Assembly (NCBI GenBank): GCA_938049225.1 | Contig: CALICM010000024.1 | Span: 58,265-122,264 of the forward strand | Source of the DNA: an uncultured Paracoccaceae bacterium | GTDB taxonomy: Bacteria; Pseudomonadota; Alphaproteobacteria; Rhodobacterales; Rhodobacteraceae | Direction of reading: 5' to 3' | DNA: 64,000 nt | Part shown: positions 46,503 through 54,100 of the stretch, one piece after another | How positions within the stretch are numbered: position 1 is the first letter of the stretch | Layout: each line of letters begins with the position of its first letter | Program-made: the position numbers and the translations under genes | The notes under the pieces: generated by a model | The model's database searches: none | The model's input: only the letters and a program-made list of their open reading frames with translations | Told to the model about the DNA's origin: nothing

Positions 46503-47270
46503 ATGACCCAACCGGCAGCCATGACCATCTCGGACGAGGTGGCGATCGACATCACCGGCATGAACAAATGGTACGGCAGCTTTCATGTGCTGCGGGACAT
46601 CAATCTGACCGTACAGCGGGGCGAGCGGATCGTGATCTGCGGCCCTTCTGGGTCGGGGAAGTCCACCTTGATCCGCTGTATCAATCGGCTGGAGGAGCAT
46701 CAGAAAGGCAAGATTGTCGTCGATGGGATCGAACTGACCTCGGATCTGAAGAACATCGACAAAATCCGCTCCGAGGTGGGGATGTGCTTTCAGCACTTCA
46801 ACCTGTTCCCGCATCTGACGATCCTGGAAAATTGCACGCTGGCCCCGATCTGGGTGCGCAAGACGCCCAAGCGCGAGGCTGAGCAGACCGCGATGCATTT
46901 CTTGGAAAAGGTGAAAATCCCCGAGCAGGCCGATAAATACCCCGGTCAGCTGTCAGGTGGGCAGCAGCAACGGGTCGCCATCGCGCGCAGCCTGTGCATG
47001 AAGCCGCGGATCATGCTGTTTGACGAGCCGACCTCGGCCCTCGACCCCGAGATGATCAAAGAAGTGCTGGATACGATGATCGAACTGGCCGAAGAGGGGA
47101 TGACCATGCTGTGCGTGACCCACGAGATGGGCTTTGCGCGGCAGGTGGCGAACCGGGTAATCTTTATGGACCAGGGCCAAATCGTTGAGCAGAACGAGCC
47201 CGAGGCGTTCTTCAACAATCCGAAATCCGACCGGACCAAACTGTTCCTAAGTCAGATCCTGGGGCACTAA
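46503..47270 (+). CDS. bztD: Amino acid ABC transporter ATPase BztD
   Basis: A 255-residue ATPase: Walker [10 protein letters not shown] near residue 49, signature [15 protein letters not shown], Walker [14 protein letters not shown], and switch His in CVTHEMGFA. It energises uptake of Glu, Gln, Asp and Asn. ATG 46503 follows GGGAGCC. It is the end of the bzt operon and convergent with sixA. Confidence 0.95.
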   Translation: MTQPAAMTISDEVAIDITGMNKWYGSFHVLRDINLTVQRGERIVICGPSGSGKSTLIRCINRLEEHQKGKIVVDGIELTSDLKNIDKIRSEVGMCFQHFNLFPHLTILENCTLAPIWVRKTPKREAEQTAMHFLEKVKIPEQADKYPGQLSGGQQQRVAIARSLCMKPRIMLFDEPTSALDPEMIKEVLDTMIELAEEGMTMLCVTHEMGFARQVANRVIFMDQGQIVEQNEPEAFFNNPKSDRTKLFLSQILGH

Positions 47271-47288
47271 AGGGCTGTTTTCGCGCGC

Positions 47289-47786
47289 CTAAGCGTCAAG
47301 CGCACGGGGGATTGTCCAATCGATCAAACGCACGGGGCTTTTGTTGGTTGATGTCCAATCCGGCGCGTCCATTTGCAGGACCATCGTAGCGCCCGTGGGA
47401 TAGGCTGACAGATCCAGCGGAACCTCTTGATCCCGTAACAGGTGCTCGGCCACCAATCCGACGGTTGGGTTGTGGCCGACTATCAACACGCTGTCGCGAT
47501 CCTGCTTGGCCAGATGCGAAAAATAGCCAGATGGCGCCGCTTCGTAGAGGTCCCGCAGCAGGCGTACCGGCGTGGTATCGGCAATGTCCAACCCCTCCCA
47601 TGTCTCGCGCGTGCGCTGCGCGGCCGAGACCAAGGCGACCTCGGGCCGGTGCCCCCTTTCGCGCAGCCAGTTGCCCAAGGCCGCCGCGCTCCGTTGTCCG
47701 CGCGGCGCCAGCGGGCGGTCGAAATCCGACTGATCCGGGCGGGGGACGGCGGCTTTGGCATGGCGCATCAGGATCAGCGTTTTCAT
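47289..47786 (-). CDS. sixA: SixA-type histidine phosphatase
   Basis: A 165-residue phosphoglycerate-mutase-fold phosphatase with the RHA motif in LILMRHAKAA at residues 4-13, SAAQRTRETW and VLIVGHNPTVG (second catalytic His). SixA removes phosphate from histidine phosphotransfer proteins in enterics; the target here is unknown. Its ATG overlaps the stop of the ferredoxin gene. Confidence 0.88.
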   Translation of the reverse strand: MKTLILMRHAKAAVPRPDQSDFDRPLAPRGQRSAAALGNWLRERGHRPEVALVSAAQRTRETWEGLDIADTTPVRLLRDLYEAAPSGYFSHLAKQDRDSVLIVGHNPTVGLVAEHLLRDQEVPLDLSAYPTGATMVLQMDAPDWTSTNKSPVRLIDWTIPRALDA

Positions 47787-48430
47787 GTTGAGCTCCGATG
47801 AAAGGACGCCATATGAAAGGCCGATTGTGCCGCCGGGCGCAACCCTTGTCCGACCGGGCAGGCGCGCCGCACCATGCAGCCCGACAGGCAGTCGCGGCCC
47901 TCTGGCAGGTCCAAATGGGCGTGACACGCGGGCACGTCGTACCCCTGCGGGCCGAGCGCGCCGACCGGGCAAGCGGTGCGGCATGGTTGATCTGGGCAGG
48001 TGTCGCAGGGAGAAGTGGCCTCTGTAGGTTCCGCACAGGGTTGTGGCAAAGCAATGGCCCCGCGGAACGAGACGAACAGCCCCTGGGTCCGATGCACCAG
48101 CAGCGACACCGGTGCTGTAAACACCTGGTCACTGCGCAGCGCCCAGTCGATGAACGGGCGCCAGGGCGGCCCGCCGAAGGGAAACAGCGCCAGCCCGTCG
48201 GCCTGTGCGGCGACCCCGCCGATCACACGGGCAGACCACCGGTCCAGGGGATCCGGTTGTCCGTCTTGCGCTTCGGGGGCGTCTTGAAATAACGGCCAAA
48301 ACTCGGCGCCAGCGGGTCCGATGAGTGAAAGGCTCTGCAGATGATCCGGCAGCGCATCCGAAGGCAGAACAGGGCAGGTTCCCAAGACCATCAGGCCAAA
48401 AGGCGATAAGAGCGGGTCCAGATGATCCAT
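47783..48430 (-). CDS. Ferredoxin-like 4Fe-4S protein
   Basis: A 215-residue protein. The C-terminal 70 residues hold CDTCPDQPCRTACPVGA and, about 25 residues on, CLSGCMVRRACPVG, two cysteine clusters as in QueG-like ferredoxin domains. The N-terminal 130 residues resemble no named domain I can place. ATG 48430 gives MDHLDPLLSPFGL; upstream in-frame residues are unconserved. It is the first gene of an operon with sixA. Confidence 0.75.
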   Translation of the reverse strand: MDHLDPLLSPFGLMVLGTCPVLPSDALPDHLQSLSLIGPAGAEFWPLFQDAPEAQDGQPDPLDRWSARVIGGVAAQADGLALFPFGGPPWRPFIDWALRSDQVFTAPVSLLVHRTQGLFVSFRGAIALPQPCAEPTEATSPCDTCPDQPCRTACPVGALGPQGYDVPACHAHLDLPEGRDCLSGCMVRRACPVGQGLRPAAQSAFHMASFHRSST

Positions 48431-48549
48431 AAGGCAGCTATGCGATCCCTTGTGGAAGAGGTCAAGTTGTGCCGGTCGCCAAGGCGTGATCGGGGTTGCT
48501 TTCCGGACGCGTACCGCTTTTGGTAGCCACGGCATAAAGGGGATATTTC

Positions 48550-49461
48550 ATGACAGAATTGCCAGACACCATCGACGCAACGCAGGCCATGCTGGCCGAG
48601 GTCGGCTATGTCTGCCCGCGCCCCTTGGCGACAGTGGTGTTTTTGTCCCTAAGGCTGGGGCGGCCGCTGTTCTTGGAGGGCGAGGCGGGGGTCGGCAAGA
48701 CCGAGATCGCCAAGGCTTTGGCGCAGGCGTTGGGACGGCGGTTGATCCGGTTGCAGTGCTACGAGGGGTTGGACGCGTCGAGTGCGGTCTATGAGTGGAA
48801 TTTCCCAGCTCAGATGGTGGCGATCAGAACGGCGGAGGCGGTCGAGGGGACGGATCGCGACGCGTTGACCGAAGAGTTGTTTTCGGAGCGGTTTCTAACG
48901 CGGCGACCATTGTTGGAGGCGATGAGCCCACAGGACGGCGGCGCCCCGGTCTTGTTGATCGATGAATTGGACCGTACGGATGAGCCCTTCGAGGCGTTTT
49001 TGCTGGAGGCGTTAAGTGATTTTCAGGTGACGATCCCAGAGCTAGGCACGGTCAAGGCCGCAAAGCCACCGATTGTGATCCTCACCTCGAACCGGACACG
49101 CGAGGTGCATGATGCGCTCAAGCGGCGGTGCTTGTACCACTGGGTGGACTATCCGGATTTCGAGCGCGAAATGCAGGTGCTCCGTGCCCGCTGCCCCGAA
49201 GCGCAGGAGGCCCTGAGCCGCCAGGTAGTTGCCTTTGTGCAGCGGCTGCGGACGGAGGATTTGTTCAAGAAACCCGGCGTGGCCGAAAGTATCGATTGGG
49301 CGAAATGTTTGGTGGCTTTGGATGCTGTCACCCTCAGCCCCGAGGTGATCGCGGACACGCTGGGGGCCTTGTTGAAGTACCAAGATGATATCGCCGCCTT
49401 GCAAGGATCGGAAACCAAACGCTTGCTGGATGAGGCCCGCGATACCCTGGAGCCCGCGTAA
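48550..49461 (+). CDS. MoxR-family AAA+ ATPase (CoxD-like)
   Basis: A 303-residue ATPase: Walker A GEAGVGKTEIAKAL near residue 41, Walker B VLLIDELDRTD, and ILTSNRTREVHDALKRRCLYHWVDYPD with sensor 1 and the arginine region. MoxR proteins of the CoxD type help insert metal into CO dehydrogenase-like enzymes. The VWA-protein gene after it is the usual partner. Divergent from the ferredoxin gene. Confidence 0.88.
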   Translation: MTELPDTIDATQAMLAEVGYVCPRPLATVVFLSLRLGRPLFLEGEAGVGKTEIAKALAQALGRRLIRLQCYEGLDASSAVYEWNFPAQMVAIRTAEAVEGTDRDALTEELFSERFLTRRPLLEAMSPQDGGAPVLLIDELDRTDEPFEAFLLEALSDFQVTIPELGTVKAAKPPIVILTSNRTREVHDALKRRCLYHWVDYPDFEREMQVLRARCPEAQEALSRQVVAFVQRLRTEDLFKKPGVAESIDWAKCLVALDAVTLSPEVIADTLGALLKYQDDIAALQGSETKRLLDEARDTLEPA

Positions 49462-49480
49462 TGCGCTATGTGGTGTGCCC

Positions 49481-49531
49481 GCGCCCCCGGCGGGCCGCCC
49501 CACCCGCCCACCCGCGTCCCGCCGGGGGCGC
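49481..49531. repeat. Second palindrome with the same conserved loop
   Basis: GCGCCCCCGGCGGG (49481-49494) pairs perfectly with 49518-49531. The 23-base loop contains CCCACCCGCCCACCC, identical over 15 bases to the loop at 36050-36068. It lies in the 145-base gap between the MoxR and VWA genes. Confidence 0.85.
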
Positions 49532-49606
49532 ACAGCGCGGTGCTTGCCGCGCTGGACCTGTTGGCGAGGGGCCACTTGGCAACCCGCGCGATATGCGCGG
49601 CTGAGG

Positions 49607-50851
49607 ATGGCGCGTTACGCTGATTTACCGCTGCCCGAGGATGGGCGCCTGGCGCAGAATATCACCCATTTCGCGCGGGCCCTAAGGCGCGCGGGGCTGC
49701 CTGTGGGGCCTGGGCGGGTGGTGGATGCGGTGCGCGCAGTGGAGGCTGCGGGCTTCACCGAGCGGCGCGATTTCTTCTACACGTTGCAGGCCTGCTTTGT
49801 TTCGCGGCCCGAGCATCGTGTGGTGTTCGCGCAGATCTTCCGGTTGTATTGGCGCGATCCACAGTTCCTGGAACATATGATGCAACTGCTGACCCCGATG
49901 GTGCGCGGCGTAAACGAGGCTCCCAAGGCCCAGGCGGCCGAGCGACGGGCTGCGGAAGCGCTGCTTGACCAGGCCGAGGCGCCCCCGATCGAGCAAGAGG
50001 ACGGCGGCGAGGAGGTTGAGTTCGACGCGACGCTCACATTCTCGGCCCAGGAGCGACTGAAAGAGATGGATTTCGAGCAGATGACGGCACACGAACTGGC
50101 CGAGGCGCGTCGGGCGATCGCGGCCCTGGACCTGCCGGTGCGCCCCATTGCCTCGCGCCGGACGGCGCCCGCGCTCCGCGGGCAGGTGGCCGATTGGCGG
50201 CGGACAATGCGCGCGGCACTTCGGTCCGGTGGCGAGGTGCGCGATCTGGCCCGCAAGCGGCGCGTGGTGCGCTATCCCAACCTGGTGGCTTTGTGCGATA
50301 TCTCGGGCTCGATGTCGTCCTACAGTCGGATGTTGCTGCATTTTTTGCATGCGGCCGCGAATGCCAAAGGGGCGGGCTGGGCGCAGGTGCACAGTTTCAC
50401 CTTTGGTACACGCTTGACGAATATCACCCGGCATATGCGGGCGCGCGATGTGGATGCGGCGTTGATCGCGGCGGGGACCGAGGCGCAAGATTGGGAGGGC
50501 GGCACGCGGATTGGCGCGTGTCTGCACGCGTTTAATCGCGATTGGTCGCGGCGGGTCATGGGGCAGGGCGCCGTTGTGCTGTTGATCACTGATGGTTTGG
50601 ACCGCGACGATCCAAATCTGCTGGCGCGCGAAGCGGACCGACTGCGGTTGTCAGCGCGCAAGGTGATCTGGTTGAACCCCCTGCTGCGCTGGGACGGGTT
50701 CGCGCCGCGGGCGCAGGGGGTGCGGGCGCTGTTACCGCGCGTGGACAGTTTTCGGGCGGGGCATTCGGTTCAGACCCTGGGGGCTTTGGCGGATGCGCTA
50801 ACCCGGGCCGATGATGTGGGGGACAAGGCTAGGCTGATGGCCCTGTTGTGA
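49607..50851 (+). CDS. VWA domain protein (CoxE-like)
   Basis: A 414-residue protein of the CoxE family. The N-terminal part has ITHFARALRRAGLPVGPGRV; the VWA domain (from about 215) has the metal-site motif CDISGSMSSYSRM, with GGTRIGACL and LLITDGLDRDDP following. It works with the MoxR ATPase as a chaperone pair for molybdenum hydroxylases. ATG 49607 is used. It runs on to DUF1203 and XdhC genes. Confidence 0.88.
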   Translation: MARYADLPLPEDGRLAQNITHFARALRRAGLPVGPGRVVDAVRAVEAAGFTERRDFFYTLQACFVSRPEHRVVFAQIFRLYWRDPQFLEHMMQLLTPMVRGVNEAPKAQAAERRAAEALLDQAEAPPIEQEDGGEEVEFDATLTFSAQERLKEMDFEQMTAHELAEARRAIAALDLPVRPIASRRTAPALRGQVADWRRTMRAALRSGGEVRDLARKRRVVRYPNLVALCDISGSMSSYSRMLLHFLHAAANAKGAGWAQVHSFTFGTRLTNITRHMRARDVDAALIAAGTEAQDWEGGTRIGACLHAFNRDWSRRVMGQGAVVLLITDGLDRDDPNLLAREADRLRLSARKVIWLNPLLRWDGFAPRAQGVRALLPRVDSFRAGHSVQTLGALADALTRADDVGDKARLMALL

Positions 50852-50865
50852 GGTGTTTGGGGTCG

Positions 50866-50956
50866 GATGCCTCCGGCGGGGATATTTTGGACAGAAGAGG
50901 GGTGGATTGCGCATGGATCGGGTCGGTCGCTGTGGTGGGCTAGGCTAGGCTAGGCT
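50866..50956. repeat. GC-hairpin repeat motif and GGCTA tandem repeat
   Basis: GATGCCTCCGGCGGGGATAT (50866-50885, continuing TTTGG) resembles a short intergenic element, CCTCCGGCGGG plus T-rich tail, that I associate with Rhodobacterales gene ends. Further on GGCTA is repeated three times and a partial fourth (50938-50956). Both lie in the 135-base gap before the DUF1203 gene. Confidence 0.5.
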
Positions 50957-50986
50957 TGAGGTCTGGATCAACGAGAGGATGCGAAA

Positions 50987-51496
50987 ATGACCGTAAACTT
51001 TGAACCGCTACCGACATCTTGGGTGCGCGATATACAATCGGGCGGGGTCGATGTGCATGGACAACCGGCCGAACGGGCCGTTTCGGACGGGAGGGGAACC
51101 CCTTGCCGCCATTGCCTGCGGGAAGTGCCTGAAGGGGCGGAGATGTTGATCCTGGCGGCACGGCCGTTTCCCAGTTTGCAGCCCTACGCCGAGGCTGGAC
51201 CGATTTTTCTTTGCGCGGACCCATGTGAGGCCTGGGAGGGCGGCGGCGTGCCGCCGGTCCTGCAGACCAGCCCGGATTATTTGATCAAGGGCTATGATGC
51301 GCGGGATCGGATTGTCTATGGCACGGGGCAGATCACCCCCGCTGGGGACTTGGCCGCGGTGGCAGGGGATCTTTTGCGGGACGATCAGATCGCCTATATT
51401 CACATCAGATCATCGCGCAACAATTGCTATCAGTGCAAGGTGACGCGCGGCGGAGGGGGCCATGACGAACAATCTGCAACACGATCAGATCCCTGA
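50987..51496 (+). CDS. DUF1203 domain protein
   Basis: A 169-residue protein with the DUF1203 pattern: CRHCLREVPEGAEMLIL, RPFPSLQPYAEAGPIFLC, then DYLIKGYDARDRIVYGTGQI and the C-terminal SSRNNCYQCKVTR. GAGAGGA precedes ATG 50987. The function of the family is unknown. Its end overlaps the XdhC gene by 35 bases in another frame, so the two are tightly coupled. Confidence 0.8.
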   Translation: MTVNFEPLPTSWVRDIQSGGVDVHGQPAERAVSDGRGTPCRHCLREVPEGAEMLILAARPFPSLQPYAEAGPIFLCADPCEAWEGGGVPPVLQTSPDYLIKGYDARDRIVYGTGQITPAGDLAAVAGDLLRDDQIAYIHIRSSRNNCYQCKVTRGGGGHDEQSATRSDP

Positions 51497-52481
51497 ACAG
51501 GCGCTCGCCTGGGCGCGGGCGGGCCAAGCGGTGGCCCTGGCGACGGTGGTCGAGACCTGGGGCTCGGCCCCGCGGCCCACCGGGTCGATGTTGGCGATCA
51601 ATGACGCGGGCGAGATGGCGGGCTCGGTCTCGGGTGGCTGTGTCGAAGGTGCGGTGGTGGCCGAGGCTTTGGAAGCGGTCGAGGATGGGCGCTGCCGGGT
51701 GCTGGAGTTCGGGGTTAGCGATGACGAGGCTTTTGCAGTCGGTTTGGCCTGTGGCGGGCGGATCCGGGTGATGGTCGAGCCGGTCGGCGTGGGCCAGGGC
51801 CCATCGGTCGCGCAGCTGACGGCGGTTGTGGCGGCACGCGCCGCCCGGCGGCCAGTCGCCTGGGCGGTGGATCCCAAAAGCTGGGCGCGGCGTGTGCTGG
51901 ATGGCCCCGGCGATCCCTTGTGGGATGCGGCCTTGGCACGGTTTCGAACGGACAGATCTGGGTTCGACGGAGCCTGGTTTTTGGGCATTCACAACCCGCC
52001 CCTGCGCCTGATCGTGGTGGGGGCCGTGCATATCGCACAGCCCTTGCTGACCATGGCGCGACTGGCACATTGTGACCCCATATTGGTGGACCCGCGCGAG
52101 GCCTTTGCCTCAGACGCCAGGTTCCCAGGCGAGCGGATTTTGCACGATTGGCCGGACGAGGCGTTGGAGGCCTTGGGCCTGGACGCGCGGACGGCCGTGG
52201 TGACCTTGACCCATGATCCCAAATTGGATGATCCGGCGATCCGGGTCGCGTTGGCATCGGATGTGTTTTACCTGGGCTGCCTTGGGTCAACCCGGACGCA
52301 TGCCAAACGGGTGGCACGGCTGACCGATGCGGGGTACGGCGCGGATGTTTTGGCGCGGATCAATGCGCCGGTGGGGGCGGATATTGGTGCCAGCTCTCCG
52401 GCTGAGATCGCGGTTTCGATCATGGCCCAACTGACCGAGCGGCTGCGGCGGCCTGAGACCCGCCTGGGGGCGGCCGCGTGA
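51462..52481 (+). CDS. XdhC/CoxF-type molybdenum hydroxylase maturation protein
   Basis: A 339-residue XdhC family protein. The N-terminal domain has VETWGSAPRPTGSMLAI and VSGGCVEGAVVAEA; the C-terminal Rossmann domain has LIVVGAVHIAQPL (ending in a GxVH core), then LDDPAIRVAL and FYLGCLGSTRTHAKR. XdhC binds and sulfurates the molybdenum cofactor for xanthine dehydrogenase or CO dehydrogenase. It overlaps the MoeA-MobA gene by 4 bases. Confidence 0.9.
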   Translation: MTNNLQHDQIPEQALAWARAGQAVALATVVETWGSAPRPTGSMLAINDAGEMAGSVSGGCVEGAVVAEALEAVEDGRCRVLEFGVSDDEAFAVGLACGGRIRVMVEPVGVGQGPSVAQLTAVVAARAARRPVAWAVDPKSWARRVLDGPGDPLWDAALARFRTDRSGFDGAWFLGIHNPPLRLIVVGAVHIAQPLLTMARLAHCDPILVDPREAFASDARFPGERILHDWPDEALEALGLDARTAVVTLTHDPKLDDPAIRVALASDVFYLGCLGSTRTHAKRVARLTDAGYGADVLARINAPVGADIGASSPAEIAVSIMAQLTERLRRPETRLGAAA

Positions 52482-54097
52482 TCTTTGGCCCGGTGCCGTT
52501 GGACCAGGCTGAGGGTGCGATCCTGGCGCATTCGATCAATGTTGGCGACCGGCGGTTGCGCAAGGGGCAGGTGATTACGGTGGCGGACCTTGGCGCTTTG
52601 CGTGCGGGGGGGGTGGGTCATGTTGTTGTCGCGCGTCCGGCGGCGGATGATCTGCCCGAGGATGCCGCGGCCGCGCGGTTGGTCGAGGCGTTGGCGCCGG
52701 ATCCTACGGTTTGGGGGCTGCGTCAGACCGAAGCCTTCACAGGGCGGGTCAATTTGATGGCGGCACAGCCGGGGGTGTTCCGGGTCGATGCAGCCGCGAT
52801 TGCGCGGTTTAACGCCGTGGATCCGGGGGTTACAATCGCGACGCTGCCAGATTACACGCGGGTAGCCGAGGGGATGATGGTGGCAACCATCAAGATCATT
52901 CCCTACGCGGTGCCGGGCGCCGTGGTCGAGGCGGCTGTTGCGGCAGTGGCCCCCGGCGTTTTGCGCGTTAAGGCGGCGGTGATCCGTGACGCTGATCTGG
53001 TGATGACCCGCACGCCTGGGTTCGCGGATAAGCTTTTGAAAAAGGGCGCGCGCGTGGTGACCGAACGGTTGGCGGCGCTGGGCGTGCGGGTGGCGCGGGT
53101 CAAGACGGTGGCACATGAGACGGATGCTGTTGCGGGTGCTGTGGCCGAAACGACGGCGCCTTTGGTGCTGATCCTCGGGGCCTCGGCCACATCGGATGCG
53201 GCAGATGTCTGCCCCGCTGGGCTGGTCGCAGCGGGCGGGGAACTGACGAGGTTTGGGATGCCGGTGGATCCGGGCAACCTGCTGTTTTTGGGCGAGGTGC
53301 AAGGGCGGTCGGTGGTGGGCCTGCCAGGTTGCGCACGCTCGCCCGCGCTGAATGGCGCAGATTGGGTGCTGGAACGGCTGGTGTGCGGTATTCCGGTGGG
53401 TGACGCGGATATCGAGGCGATGGGTGTGGGGGGGCTGCTGAAGGAGATCCCGATCCGGCCGCAACCCCGGGTCATTCGGGCACCGCAGGCCGCATCGCCA
53501 CGGATCGAGGTTGTTTTGCTTGCGGCGGGATCTGGGCGACGGATGGCGGGGACAGACAAGTTACTAGAGCGCGTTGAAGGCGTGCCCCTTCTGCGGCGTG
53601 GGGCCGAGGCGGCCTTGGCCTCGGGCGCGGCGGCTGTTCATGTTGTGTTACCACCCGATGGCGCTGCGCGGGCGGCAGTCCTTTCGGGCTTGGGCGTGCG
53701 TCACGTCACCGCTCAAGCAGCTGCCGAGGGGATGGGCGCTAGCTTGCGTGCGGGGATCGCGGCGCTCAGCCCGCAGGCGGATGCGGTGATCGTGGCGCTG
53801 GCAGATATGCCGGATGTGACTGCCGGTGTTTATGACGCGCTGATGGCTGCCTTTGATCCCGAGGCAGGGGCCGAGATCTGTCGCGCGGTCAGCGCGGGTG
53901 GCCAGCCCGGTCACCCCGTGCTGTTCGGGCGCCGGTTTTTGGAACCTTTGAGCGAGGTGTCGGGGGATGTGGGCGCGCGCGATGTCGTGCGCGCTGGCGC
54001 TGATTATTTGCGCGATGTACCGGTGGCGGGCGAGGCGGCTGTGACCGATCTGGACACACCTGCGCAATGGGCGGCCTATCGCGCGCGCCAAGCCTGA
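52478..54097 (+). CDS. Molybdopterin-binding / MobA-like nucleotidyltransferase fusion
   Basis: A 539-residue fusion. Residues 1-340 are MoeA-like molybdopterin-binding, with LGASATSDAADVCPAGL and VQGRSVVGLPGCARSPAL. From about 345 a MobA/MocA-type nucleotidyltransferase follows: VVLLAAGSGRRMAGTDKLLE, VALADMPDVTAGVYDAL and GGQPGHPVLFGRRF. It would attach CMP or GMP to the molybdenum cofactor for a xanthine-oxidase family enzyme. It is the last gene of the MoxR-XdhC series. Confidence 0.88.
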   Translation: MIFGPVPLDQAEGAILAHSINVGDRRLRKGQVITVADLGALRAGGVGHVVVARPAADDLPEDAAAARLVEALAPDPTVWGLRQTEAFTGRVNLMAAQPGVFRVDAAAIARFNAVDPGVTIATLPDYTRVAEGMMVATIKIIPYAVPGAVVEAAVAAVAPGVLRVKAAVIRDADLVMTRTPGFADKLLKKGARVVTERLAALGVRVARVKTVAHETDAVAGAVAETTAPLVLILGASATSDAADVCPAGLVAAGGELTRFGMPVDPGNLLFLGEVQGRSVVGLPGCARSPALNGADWVLERLVCGIPVGDADIEAMGVGGLLKEIPIRPQPRVIRAPQAASPRIEVVLLAAGSGRRMAGTDKLLERVEGVPLLRRGAEAALASGAAAVHVVLPPDGAARAAVLSGLGVRHVTAQAAAEGMGASLRAGIAALSPQADAVIVALADMPDVTAGVYDALMAAFDPEAGAEICRAVSAGGQPGHPVLFGRRFLEPLSEVSGDVGARDVVRAGADYLRDVPVAGEAAVTDLDTPAQWAAYRARQA

Positions 54098-54100
54098 GGT

